From Hermodice carunculata (taxonomy: Eukaryota; Annelida; Polychaeta; Eunicida; Amphinomidae): 64,000 nt of DNA. Made by a program: the position numbers and the translations under genes. Below are positions 43,416 to 53,563 of the stretch, piece after piece (position 1 is the first letter of the stretch; each line of letters begins with the position of its first letter). Location: NCBI GenBank assembly GCA_964020975.1, contig OZ026627.1:35507533-35571532 (forward strand), read 5' to 3'. Under the pieces are notes generated by a model. The model worked only from the letters and a program-made list of their open reading frames with translations, did not search any database and was not told the origin of the DNA.

Positions 43416-43435
43416 GAGTTGGGACATGGTACTTT

Positions 43436-43560
43436 GACAGATCTCATCCAGAATTCCCATTCCAAATAATTTTTATTGCTGTTAAAATGGATTAAAACCA
43501 TTGAAGCAGATGACAACCATTTGAGCTAAATGGCCGTCCCGCCAGCTGTTAAAGTCATCA
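43436..43560. repeat. Dispersed repeat related to 39815-39920
   Basis: Shares CATTGAAGCAGATGACA and the CCGCCAGCTGTT end with the sequence following the palindrome at 39749. Confidence 0.5.
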
Positions 43561-43738
43561 TTGGGTTGGCCTAGGCCCGGAATTTATTCATGATGACAAT
43601 GCCTCTAGTTTCCGATTATCTATGTAAATACAAATCTGCTACATCAGTGCTAGCTTGGTAGATTTTTTAGTTACACGGAGGCCCATTCCTTAAATCAAAG
43701 AAAAGTTCTGTTAACCCTTAAAATGCTGATTTAAGATA

Positions 43739-43885
43739 GTCAACAGCTTTCCATGGGACACTTTGCGCGCAATGCGCGCAAAGTGTCCCGAGGAAGCTGT
43801 TGACCAAGACTACTTTTTGCTTCAGACAAGGCTTGCTGGTATTTGAATGAAAGGTATCTTCATGAGGAATTTGACTCTTTTAACC
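43739..43885 (+). repeat. Palindromic GTCAACAGCTT family, copy B
   Basis: GTCAACAGCTTTCC leads into GGGACACTTTGCGCGCA, one central A, then the mirrored TGCGCGCAAAGTGTCCC and GGAAGCTGTTGAC. The palindrome is nearly perfect with about 32-base arms (43739-43804). It is followed by TTTGAATGAAAGGTATCTTC and AGGAATTTGACTC as in copies A and D. Confidence 0.85.
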
Positions 43886-46190
43886 ATTATATGTTTAATG
43901 GTAATGAGAAAGCAAGTATAGCAGTGATTAGCACTTTAAGGGTTAATTAGCTTTAACATTTTATGATATTTAAGCAGAAGAGTAAGGTCAAAATCAATAG
44001 GCTGATAATTGAAAACTTTTGGGTTTTTTAAAGCTGACCCGACCCTTTACTCAACAATGCTAGTAATAGTGGGGCAAAAAGCGCCCTTTTTACTTTAGCA
44101 CCCGAGCAACAAAGCGTTAACGTGATGCTAGAAATAAAGTTACACACCTATGGCAAATAATGTTCTGCACATATTTGATATGACTTTATTTGAAATAAAT
44201 CTGCCAATTTACATGTTAAAATTGCCCTACAGAGACTTTAACACACCCACCCCACACCCACCCCGCCCCATAAAAATTACATGACTATGCAGGGGAATAA
44301 AGCGCCGCTCTTCTATCTTATGTGGGGTTAAGTGGACCTTTGCTAGCATTGTGCAGTATAATACATGGTAGAAGATTGCGCTCCTTGGTTAAACATTCTG
44401 GAATTAGGTTAGCTGCGGTCGACAAAGTCAAACATTGAGAAAATGGTTAGTTCGGGCTTGGATTGTTTATCAGTGTACAATATCTTAACCAAGGCCCATT
44501 TGTAAAGGTAGAATACCTGGGCCTACTTCAGGTAGAAAAAGGAGATAACTGTGGCCTCATCCAATTAAGGTAGGCTGGGGGACTGTTTTGTCCTCGAATC
44601 AGGCCTTCTGTACATAAACATTAGGGCATAAAATAACAGTGTCTGCTTCGCAGACAAGGGGCTTTTAGGGTATGGTAGGACATTCTAGACTATCTACCAC
44701 TATTATAGACCGATCTAGTGGGACAACGAGCGCCGGGGGCGGCGCCCTTTACCTCTTCGCTAAAAGGACGGTGTAACAGCTGCTTCAAACAAGCCAGAGT
44801 ATGGTGTGTGCCAGTTCGCTCATGATGTAAAAAGGTGTGGTCAAGAGCGTGAATGTAGCCTAGGGTGGATGCAAATAAAGCCATATCACTTTCCAGTGTT
44901 GTTGTAAGTGCAAATTATGTGCCCCATCTCCAGGCGCCCTTTGCCCCTTACTGCCTTTCAACAGACAATATAATTTCAAGGTCAGCATTGGAAAACTCTG
45001 GTGTGAATAATATGAGACTTCCATCTGTCCTTGTAATTTCTTTCATTAGACCTATACATATTACGGGGCGGTTGGCATATTTACAAGTAAAGGAAATAGT
45101 CATGCAATATACAGAGGCAAACATAAGATACGGTGAAAGTGTAAAAGTATTTGGTATAAAACTTTACAAAACGGTATTTCTCCTTTGGGGATAATTTTTA
45201 TGCAAAGTGCATAATTGTAATCGATAATACAAGATGTCTTAAGGCTTTAAAATGACGGAATAATTTTGTTAAGAAGCACTATTTATCTCCTAAACTGGTG
45301 AAACTGTGACGGCATTCTGCTCCCACTACAGCTATGCCTCGCTCTCCACTACCGATAGGACTTCAAACGACTCCGATTATACCGACAATTCATCAATAGC
45401 CACGTCATGTGGGACCACTTCAGAACTAATGCAGGAAAAGATAGTCGGCCCTAGACCTCTATATACAAAAGTATAGGCCTATTCTTTTATGGCTAAATCT
45501 CAGGACTTTGATCTAATAAAAAGCTATCTTGGGCGCACTTTGCGTGCAAGGTGGACCTACCAGGTGTACAGAAAAGTTGTTGATATTAAGTTTTTTTTAA
45601 CAAAAGTGAAAAACAACCAGATAAAGATTCGACTTACAAATGATCCGTCACATACTCTTACGATTAAATCAAGATTAGACTCCTTTTATTAAAGCTACTA
45701 TATACTTGCCGCTGATCATTGGAAATTTCGGTTGCGAGAGTGCCTAGCAGCCTATATAGGGCAGTAACCGTAACCATTAACAAGCAAGTTCGGTTTAAAT
45801 GTACACTATCTTATCAAATCTATCTGGAATCTGGGCTACTTTCGATATTAAACCCTCCTGAACACGAAAAAAAGAGAAGTAAGAGGACGCATAACAACAC
45901 TAAAGACAGATTCAGTGAAGAACAACGCCAGGGGATGTGGGCAGATGGAGCGAGCGGGGAGCCTCCGGAATTGAAGAAAAGCACGACAACAGGTCACGGC
46001 TAGACCTACAGATACATCAAACAAATTTAAATAAAAAGCGTTAATTGAAACTTTCCGATGAACAACTGACAGGAACAAATGGAGTTGGTCCTAGTATGAA
46101 ACAAATCTACGTTCCTAAATACCCGGGGCTAAAATGATGTGCACACTTCCATGCCTAAAGCTAGTCAAAAGGTATGTATCAGAATATATA
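43886..46190. other. No supported gene
   Basis: Mostly AT-rich. The short patch 44700-44770 is CG-rich (GCGCCGGGGGCGGCGCCC, itself a palindrome). Plus-strand frames at 44865-45194, 45489-45692 and 45719-46003 show no domain. Confidence 0.4.
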
Positions 46191-46199
46191 AGATTATGA

Positions 46200-47345
46200 T
46201 TTTAAAGGAAATCTGTCTGTGTGCCTTCAAAAGTTGCAAATATGGCTAGATGAAAATTGCAAAGGCCCAAATGACCTTTACCTTTGACCTTAAGAGGTGA
46301 CAAGTAAATTATATAAGTGTAAAGTGTTACCATATCTACAATTTAAGCCCAACATTAATATAATCAGATGAACATTGATCAAGTTATGGCTTGACGAAAA
46401 TTTCAAAGGGCCAAATAATCTTGATCCTTGGAGGTCACATATAAATTACAAACATTTGCAGTGGTGCAATACCTACTATTTGGGTCCAACATGATTAAAA
46501 TTGGATGAAAATTGAGTTATGGCTCGATGTACATTTCAAAGGTTCGAGTGACCTTTACCTTTGACCTTTTAGAGGTCACGTGTACATTACACAAATGTAC
46601 AGTGTTACAATGTTTACAATTTGAGCCAGCATGAACCAAAACAGATGAAAATTGACCAAGTTATGGCTAGATGGAAATTTCAAAGGGCCAAATGAACGTA
46701 ACCTACGACTTTAAGAGATCACGTGTGCATTACACAAATGTGCAGTATTACAATACCTATAAGATGATTCCAATATGATTAAAATTGGATGATAAAAAGT
46801 TATGGCCATATGAATCTTTTAAAAGGTCCAAATGACATTGACCTTTGACCCTGACAAGTCATATGCTCTTTAAAAAAATATACGGTGTAGCAATACCTAA
46901 AAAGCTGAATCCAACATGATTAAAATTGCATGATAATTGACCAGAGTTATGGCTGCATGAAACTTTTGAAGGTCAGAGAGACCTTGACCTTTGACCTTTA
47001 GAGGTCACATGTAAATTACAAAGACATGTAGTGTTAAACTATCTTCAACTTAAGGCCAACGTTAACAAATCGGATGAAAATTGACCAAGTTATGGCCATA
47101 TGAAACTTTCAAAGGTCCAATAGAGCTTGACCTTTGGCCCTGAAAGGTTAAATGTTCTTACAAAAATATGCAGACTTGTAATACCTACAATTTGGGTCCA
47201 ACATAGTCAAAATTGGATGAAAATTACGTTACTGAATTATAGCTGGATGAAAATATCAAAAGGTCCGAATGACCTTGACCTTTGACTTTCAGAGGTCACA
47301 TGTAAATTACAAAAGTAAGCAGTGTTACCAACCTGTAAATTAAAG
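46200..47345. repeat. Satellite-like tandem array, about 143-bp unit, with DR1 motifs
   Basis: The phrase GTTATGGC recurs at 46383, 46516, 46660, 46799, 46946 and 47089, and diverged at 47236, giving unit lengths of 133-147 bases. Each unit holds AAATTTCAAAGG.CCAAATGA, then TTGACCTTTGACCTT.AGAGGTCACATGT, AAATTACA, ACAATACCTACAATTTGGGT and CCAACATGATTAAAATTGGA. TGACCTTTGACCT is the reverse complement of AGGTCAAAGGTCA, the consensus DR1 nuclear-receptor site. A perfect match is at 46985-46997, and most other units have one or two changes. Confidence 0.9.
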
Positions 47346-47570
47346 TTAGATTGGTTAACTGCACCCACAAACATTTTGGAGATATTTAACATTTAAATTT
47401 TCAAATGGCACTGATTTGCATAATTTTCAAAACCATTGAACCTCTTAACAAAAACACAAGACTTCATGTGTGGAAGTACTAGCATGCTAAGTTTGGAGTT
47501 TCTATGTATAATAGTTTTCAAATAAAATGTCGGACAAATTTGCCTGTAAAGAGAGAAAGAAAGAACTAGA
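47345..47570. repeat. Retroposon-like repeat interrupting the satellite array
   Basis: CATTTAAATTTTCAAATGGC, TTTGCATAATTTTCAAAACC and TATGTATAATAGTTTTCA, ending in TCGGACAAATTTGCCTG and a GAGAAAGAAAGAA tail. This is a unit of the 16550-17060 family, apparently inserted between array units. Confidence 0.6.
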
Positions 47571-47574
47571 AAAA

Positions 47575-47705
47575 AAGATTTACTTGAACTAAAATCTCTG
47601 TGTGCCTCCAAATTTGCAAACATGGCTCGGTGAAAATTTAAAAATACAAATGACATTGACCTTTGACCTTATGAGGTCAGATGTAAATTACACAAATGTA
47701 AGTTA
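47575..47705. repeat. Isolated unit of the DR1 satellite
   Basis: CAAACATGGCTCGGTGAAAA, then a perfect TGACCTTTGACCT at 47656-47668, GAGGTCAGATGTAAATTACA. It matches the start of the array at about 46200 (CTGTGTGCCTTCAAAAGTTG). Confidence 0.8.
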
Positions 47706-47923
47706 TGTTTGTGTGTTAAATCACAATTTTTATATGCCACCCGTATTCAAGTGACTATGATCTAATCATGTATCTAGTTACATTTCTCCTTTTTTATCGA
47801 CATTTACGTTTCATGTCACCTATGTTTGGTGAGGTGTCAATAGATCACTGTTATCATCGAATTCAATTAATATTATTGATCATGTAATTTACATCAACAT
47901 AATTCCCTTTGGGTTCTTATTTC

Positions 47924-47945
47924 TTGGGGGGGGGGGGGGGGGGGT
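47924..47945. repeat. Poly-G tract
   Basis: About 20 Gs. Length is probably unreliable in any assembly. Confidence 0.9.
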
Positions 47946-48009
47946 TCTGTTTTCTCTCTTTTTTTTTCTACCAGGGTGGCTCCTATGAGGGCTACAGGTC
48001 AGTAATCCC

Positions 48010-48215
48010 AAAGGGCCGATGTTCCGAAGGTCCAATGGTCCGAAGGTTCAATGGTCCGAAGGTTCAATATTCCGAATTGTGAGCAGTATTCCGAAGGCCC
48101 ATTGTTCCGAAAGTTCAATGTTCGAAGGTCCAATGTTCGGAATTCAGACCACAAAGTGGCTCAGTATTCCGAAGGTCCGCTGTTCCGAAGGCCCGGTGTC
48201 CCGAAACTGCGATGG
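48010..48215. repeat. TTCCGAAGG(T/C)CCAATG minisatellite
   Basis: About a dozen variants of a 15-base unit (GTTCCGAAGGTCCAAT), broken once by GGAATTCAGACCACAAAGTG. The plus-strand open frames over it (48019-48294, 48051-48233) are products of the repeat. Confidence 0.9.
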
Positions 48216-48900
48216 AGGCCTCTTCAGCATTGAAGTGATTCGATCAACGTTTTTGATAAAGACACGAATCCCGGATACCTACCACCAGCTTTGATGGGTA
48301 ATAAAAAACATAGACCCATTTTGTTGGATGAGGATTTTAACTGCTCAAAAGGGTGTAATTAATTCGAATACCCGGGTACCTTCGGGTATTATCCCCAGGT
48401 TATCTGTTATAGGGCAACATTCATTACCCCCCTAGCCATATCTGTGTGCCACAGGTCACTGACAAGCTTTCAATTAAAGTCATTTTAGCGAAAACAAGAA
48501 CATGTAGTTTACAATGCACTTTATTGCCCGGAAATACATCAACGCAAATACACCAACTTTTTTATATGTGTGGCTGATCTCAACATACTTTGTGATATGT
48601 ATGACAAGACTTCTTTGCTCACATAATATAAACAAAATATAACACGGACTTGACACTGCGATATATGTATTCGTTACTGCGTCTAAATGTCCGCCTTCAA
48701 AAGATAAACATGCACTTGGGCTCATAACGTTGCCAAGTGTAAAAAAATAAACTAAACTAAAATAAAATAAAATAAACTGTGTTCCGGTCTTAACAGGCGA
48801 ATGACTGGAGTCCTTGCCCTTGACGTAGTCCATGCAAAGAAAAATATCCGTTTTACCATGCAAAGTATATGAGTGAATGTTCTGACATGTTCGGCCAATT
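48216..48900. other. No supported gene
   Basis: The 147-codon minus-strand frame 48480-48923 is hydrophobic and lacks domains. It may be chance or 3' UTR of the candidate exon to its right. Confidence 0.35.
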
Positions 48901-49161
48901 TTACACAGAGACACGAATGACATGAATTATGGCATTCCAGTATTCATTGACATTCGTGAGGATATTATGAAATTTTTCTTTCCGGCGGCGGATTCTTCCA
49001 TCCAACCTCCTCCATTTCGAGCGTTTTTGTGGCGGTTCTTCTCCCCTGTCAGCTACTGCAGCTCTCAATTCTGTCTTAACTTGTTCATCTTGAGCCTTCG
49101 TTTGAAAACCTAACTTGGAGGATGTGTGACACCCACGTGTGTACTCCACCTGTTGTGAAAA
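48901..49161 (-). CDS. Candidate terminal exon of an unrecognised gene
   Basis: The minus-strand frame follows a possible acceptor (TTTTCACAACAG|GTGGAG, about 49162) and is open to a TAA at 48901. The product is highly charged with a basic cluster (KRSKWRRLDGRIRRRKEKF) that could be a nuclear localisation signal, preceded by a Glu/Lys/Arg-rich helix-like stretch. I do not recognise a family, and no upstream exon was found. Composition is less AT-rich than the flanks. It may be a real last exon or a chance frame. Confidence 0.25.
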   Translation of the reverse strand, partial: FSQQVEYTRGCHTSSKLGFQTKAQDEQVKTELRAAVADRGEEPPQKRSKWRRLDGRIRRRKEKFHNILTNVNEYWNAIIHVIRVSV

Positions 49162-49243
49162 CCTGAAACACGAACAAGTACAAAATATAGTTTTCCAAAA
49201 AGTAGGTAACTGAAAGGGTCCTTATTTGATACCAATATATATG

Positions 49244-49346
<103 letters not shown>

Positions 49347-49734
49347 GTCTTTCAGCCTCTTCCATGCTCACGTGGAGCTATTGTTTTAAATTGTATAGTT
49401 TGGAGATTTAATGTAATGTTCAACTGGTTTTGGATACTTTTGTTGTTTTTGAGATTTGGAGACATTATGGTAGACATTTTAGTTATGTTTAAACTTGGTA
49501 GTTCTAGCCCCAATACAGTCTTAAAGAATTAACAAAATGTTTGTTTACATGGTTTTCAGTGGACCGTGTTAACCTTTGAATCTTGATTACAGACAACAGG
49601 ATCTGCACTAAAATGTTTGTTTCACATGGGTATTTTCTCCAAAATGAATTATCTTATTTTGATCATATACAAACTGTTTCACTGTACAAATGCTCCGCAG
49701 TGCAAAATTATAGGGATATTTGTCAGGAATGATC

Positions 49735-49870
49735 AGCGCCCCGCCCAAAGCATGCCAAGGAAAGCTGTTGACCTGGAACATTATATTCTTAACGGAAATA
49801 TATCAATGTCGGTACTTGAATGAAAGGTCTCTTTACACCAAATATAAATCGAGTGTCCTGCAGTTCGACT
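49735..49870 (+). repeat. GTCAACAGCTT family, copy D (half palindrome)
   Basis: AAGCATGCCAAGGAAAGCTG and TTGACC form only the right arm. The following GGAAATATATCAATGTCGGT and TTGAATGAAAGGTCTCTTTA match copies A and B. Confidence 0.7.
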
Positions 49871-50355
49871 AGAGTCGCAGTTGGGACTGAAAGGAATAAA
49901 TGGGTATCAAAATGAGGAGTCCCAAAAACTTTTCATTTTCATCCAAGTGGCCATCTTCCAATTTTTGTATCAGGATTGTCAAAACAAATACAGTTTTGAA
50001 ATCTTCTTGATACCTTTTTGAAGATGCGTGGCACAAGTCTTATAATTTTACTTCAAATATTCTTTTTAGAAATATCCAAGAGTTCATAAAAACAACTTCG
50101 TTACCCAAAACGCTTGTTCTTTATACTACTTTTGCATTTTGAGTCCTATCTTTAGTGCCGACAGATTCTGCAAAGCCTTGCTGTCACTTTTGTATAGAAC
50201 TTGATTATGTTAGGACTGCATATTTTTGTGACATTTGGCCTAGACGTGAAGTCACAATTCAAGGCTGGACATTATTTTAACATTTTTTAGTTTAATGGGA
50301 TCTCTTCACGATCATATTATCTTCAACTGTAGCGTTTTATTATCTTCTTTGTCTT
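49871..50355. other. No supported gene
   Basis: AT-rich with no motif recognised. Confidence 0.4.
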
Positions 50356-50357
50356 CT

Positions 50358-50404
50358 TGTTATTATCATCATCATCATCATTATCACCATCATCATCATC
50401 ATCA

Positions 50405-50441
<37 letters not shown>

Positions 50442-50515
50442 CATAATCATTATTATTATTATCATTATTATTATTATCATTATTATTACTATTATTATTA
50501 TTATTATTATTACAA
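50358..50515. repeat. (CAT)n/(ATT)n microsatellite
   Basis: Imperfect trinucleotide array. Poly-His, poly-Tyr, poly-Asn and poly-Ile frames over it are artefacts. Confidence 0.97.
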
Positions 50516-51027
50516 TGAACAATTTTGGAGCCAAACATTTATAATTTGTTCCGAAATGGCAGCTTTGTTCACAGCACGTAGTCTTCTAATTTTTAAAATG
50601 ATCAAAGCGATGTGGCCATCAGAATGTTTCGTGATCTCGGAGTCTGGGTGGAGAAGGGGCTCCTAATTTATCGCTGAAAGTTGAGATATCGACTATATAG
50701 GGAAAATCCCCCAAAAGGTTTTGTGTCCGTCAGTTTATGTATGTTTTAATGCTGCGTGCACGTAGTTAATTTAAATGTCAAGTGTATGATATTCACACCA
50801 GATATTTTCGAAACTTGCCGTTAACTTAATTTACCTTCATATTTGCTCTTAGAAGTTTTTTGTCGGGAGGCAGCGCTCAGGGACTCAGAGCCTTGGTACC
50901 ATCATTTGGCCATACACAATGTAAATACCTTCAACTTGGTTGTTATTTAGGTGGTCAGTGTTCCTGTCCAAGACATTCCAAGAAGCTGATGCAAACTGAC
51001 CATCAATGTTGCTGTCTCTCAATTACC
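50516..51027. other. No supported gene
   Basis: Non-coding flank between the trinucleotide array and the second MULE remnant. Confidence 0.4.
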
Positions 51028-51715
51028 TTATGATGTCCTCGAGCGCAGGGCACCATGTAAGAAGTCGATTAGTTCTTCACGTGGCATGTAGAAAGAATTT
51101 CGGTCTAACAAGTGGCAAAGGCAGATATATCCCAATGCCATGAACCTGTGGATACATTTTCGAAGCTTGCGGCATCTTGCATGTTTCCTGTCGTGCGAGC
51201 CCGAGTTGTTATACTCTTTTCCAAAAGATCTGAGCAAAGAGAAAATAGCTGCTGCAAATTTGATTGTGTCTGAGGTCTGTATGCACAGCAGCCTGGAAGC
51301 TATTCCAAAAGTCAGATATCAATTTTCTTGTGTGGAAATCGGTGACCTGTAACTTCTGATTTTTCTTTTCAGTAAGTGATGAAATTTCACGGTACTGCCC
51401 TTTCCCCTGCTTTCCATATATAAGGCACAAGACAAATGCCAAAACTCGTCCCAAATAATTTCCATGAATCGATTTTGAATGTACCGTCAATATAGGTATC
51501 ATCACATCTCTGAAGTATTCTGATGTTGGATTCAGTGGCAAACAAGAGACCCCCCTCCCCCCAGTCATTAATCTAATGCATGAGGAACTGTGTTTTATTC
51601 CATGTTTGCTGCCACTCTTCTTCAGTGATAACATCATCCATGGTATTGGGAATAGGTGGAAGCAAGGAGACATGCATTCTTTTTAATCTGGACCTGACCA
51701 TTGTATATTGCGGGA
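51028..51715 (-). pseudogene. Second, decayed MULE transposase remnant
   Basis: The minus strand shows MULE landmarks in order but in shifting frames. RSRLKRMHVSLLPPIPNTMD starts near 51715. Next comes ILTVHSKSIHGNYLGRVLAF followed by LIYGKQGKGQYREISSL, the strand-helix region after the first catalytic Asp. Then LISDFWNSFQAA and YFLFAQIFWKRV give the second acidic residue and the C/H..Q region, and after a frame change RKLRKCIHRFMALGYI near 51150. Stops and at least two frame changes separate the pieces, so it is a dead fragment. The end with the third Glu is not seen. It belongs to a different MULE lineage from 25428-26424, since the motif wording differs. It abuts the piggyBac remnant. Confidence 0.65.
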
Positions 51716-51769
51716 TTTCAAAGTGATTTGCATTGACGTTTCTTGTATCTTTTATCTGTTGGTTTGCAA

Positions 51770-53290
51770 GGGTCGTCAGTGGTGGCTTCCCCCATTCCTC
51801 GTTTCAAACTTCAATCTTTTTTCTAGTATTCTTTCTCGGTTTAAATCCCTGAGGCCAAAATTTCCGTCAGGTATTGAAGGACCCACACAAATATGTATCA
51901 TTGTCCAAAAGAGACAGTGTAAGTCAATCGGAAGTATTAAACTTGTTTACATATGTTATGTGATGTCTGTCATACATGTTTTGTGCTAGATTTTCTACAA
52001 CTCGTTTGGTTAAGCCAGTTTCCTTCTGGTTACGCACGTTGAAGTCAGACATGTACCCACTTTCTCAATCAGCCATCACAAAGATTTTGAACCCTCACTA
52101 CGCTGGCTTGTTGGGTATACACAGGGAAGCAAAATGTTGTCAGTGAAATGCTATCATGGCTTTATCTATGTTGAGATTTTGATGCAAGCTGTTTCCTTCC
52201 TGACTTTTGTGCCTCACTGTCTCTAACACGGGAGATGCATGTAGAGGGACTATCTGTCCAGAAGTTCTTTTCACTGTTGAATGTCTTTAATCCAAGATAG
52301 ATCTTTCACTGGGTAGTTGACGTAAAAATATTTCTGCACATTCCAAAATCGATCCCTTGACATAACTAGGGATAAAAAAAGCGTTGTTAAATGCCAGGTC
52401 AGATGACCAACAATTTGTAACCGCCGTTTTAGGATTCAGAGCCATAATCATCGGAGTGCCAGTGTAGGCCCTCATGTCTGTTTCAACTACTTCCTTGAAC
52501 ACTCCATATTTCCATGGCCTTCCAGTCTTTTTCTCGCGAAAGGCTTCAATTCTAGACACATATGCATCTGATTGTGTTGTGACTACATGTAATTTGAACA
52601 GTTTTTGAGGAAAAAAAACGTTCTTGGATTTAAGTCTGCAAAGAGTTTAAGTATTATTATTTTAACAATGCTCACACATCATCATCATTCCCTTTCTTGC
52701 TTTCTTATTGTTGCTCCCGTATGACACCTATTGGTGTTATAATGTTCACAATTTTTCTGTTTTATGTTGTCCTGCTATAAATGTACAAGAGGCCCTAATA
52801 TAGGCTGGTGAGCCTGTCAGCCAACTGTATTTACAAATAAAATACTTTAAACCAAAAAACCGTTCGAAGTAGTCGATTTCACATGCAAAAATTGGGAGTT
52901 CAGTAACAGGAATTTTGCATCCAGGTTTAATACCATTGAATGCTTTGGGGTTTTACTTATTCATTCTTTTGGTCCATTTTACTTGTGACCAAAGATCTTG
53001 ATCATCGTCTTCTTTCGAGTTACTCTCTCCATCTGAACTGAAAATGCCTTCTTCCAGAAATTTTAAGTCTTCATCACTTTAAATATCACTTTCATATTTG
53101 TTGTCATCTCTTTTTTTTTCTCTCTGCTCTCCCTACAAGGGGATTTTTTTTCAATGTATTGGTTTTGGAGTCTGAGTCATTTTCGGCCTTTTAATTTTTC
53201 ACCGTTTCAGCAACTTTTGAAATGATTACTTCATCCAGCTGTACAACATCAGTGTCATCTTTAGCGCTACTCGCAGTAGATTTACAATTT
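51770..53290 (-). pseudogene. Decayed piggyBac-type transposase with a nested LINE 3' end
   Basis: Minus-strand pieces follow piggyBac order. An acidic N-terminal region lies near 53200-53290, then GIKPGCKIPVTELPIF near 52900. The best open frame is 52287-52559, with YTGTPMIMALNPKTAVTNCW and SSDLAFNNAFFI, the conserved 'G...P....YW' region. A DKAMIAFH-type strand, GFKIFVMAD (catalytic Asp region), GLTKRVVENLAQNMYDRHH and VNKFNTS (where family members have DNFFTS) follow down to 51880. FWPQGFKPRKN near 51850 ends the visible part. Many stops are present. A 3'-end LINE fragment (52624-52852) is inserted in the N-terminal part, and LINE B lies upstream of the N-terminus. No terminal repeats found. 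Confidence 0.7.
52611..52865 (+). mobile_element. LINE E: solo 3' UTR insertion in piggyBac
   Basis: ATGTACAAGAGGCC, TATAGGCTGGTGAGCCTGT and AAATAAAATA at 52774-52842 match, in inverted orientation, the 3' end of LINE B (53564-53660). The fragment (about 52624-52852) is flanked by near-identical AAAAAACGTTC/AAAAAACCGTTC sequences (52611-52623 and 52853-52865), which read as a target-site duplication. Removing the fragment would restore neighbouring piggyBac sequence, so the LINE came later. Confidence 0.75.
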
Positions 53291-53563
53291 TGATTTTATT
53301 TCACAGGATGTGTTCTTTTAATTGGGTGTGTTGGGGAATTTAGATGTTCTATGACTTCTGAGGATTTCACTTTTTTCATATCTTTTTCTGTTGGTAGTTT
53401 CTTTGCAATTTTCTCCACAAGGGTGTGGGAGTCTGCAATAGGAATTTCTTCTTCTGTGCATGTTCCATCTGTATCGATATTGGTGCTTCACATCTTGCTC
53501 TACTGATTCCTTTGCTATCCTTTTTTTGATAATTTGTTCATCAAGAGGAGCTATGTCCACATA

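Noticed and set aside
48019-48294. Two plus-strand frames rich in EGP and FRR
   Set aside because: Products of the 15-base TTCCGAAGG array.
50295-50666. His/Tyr-rich 123-codon frame
   Set aside because: Entirely explained by the (CAT)n/(ATT)n array.
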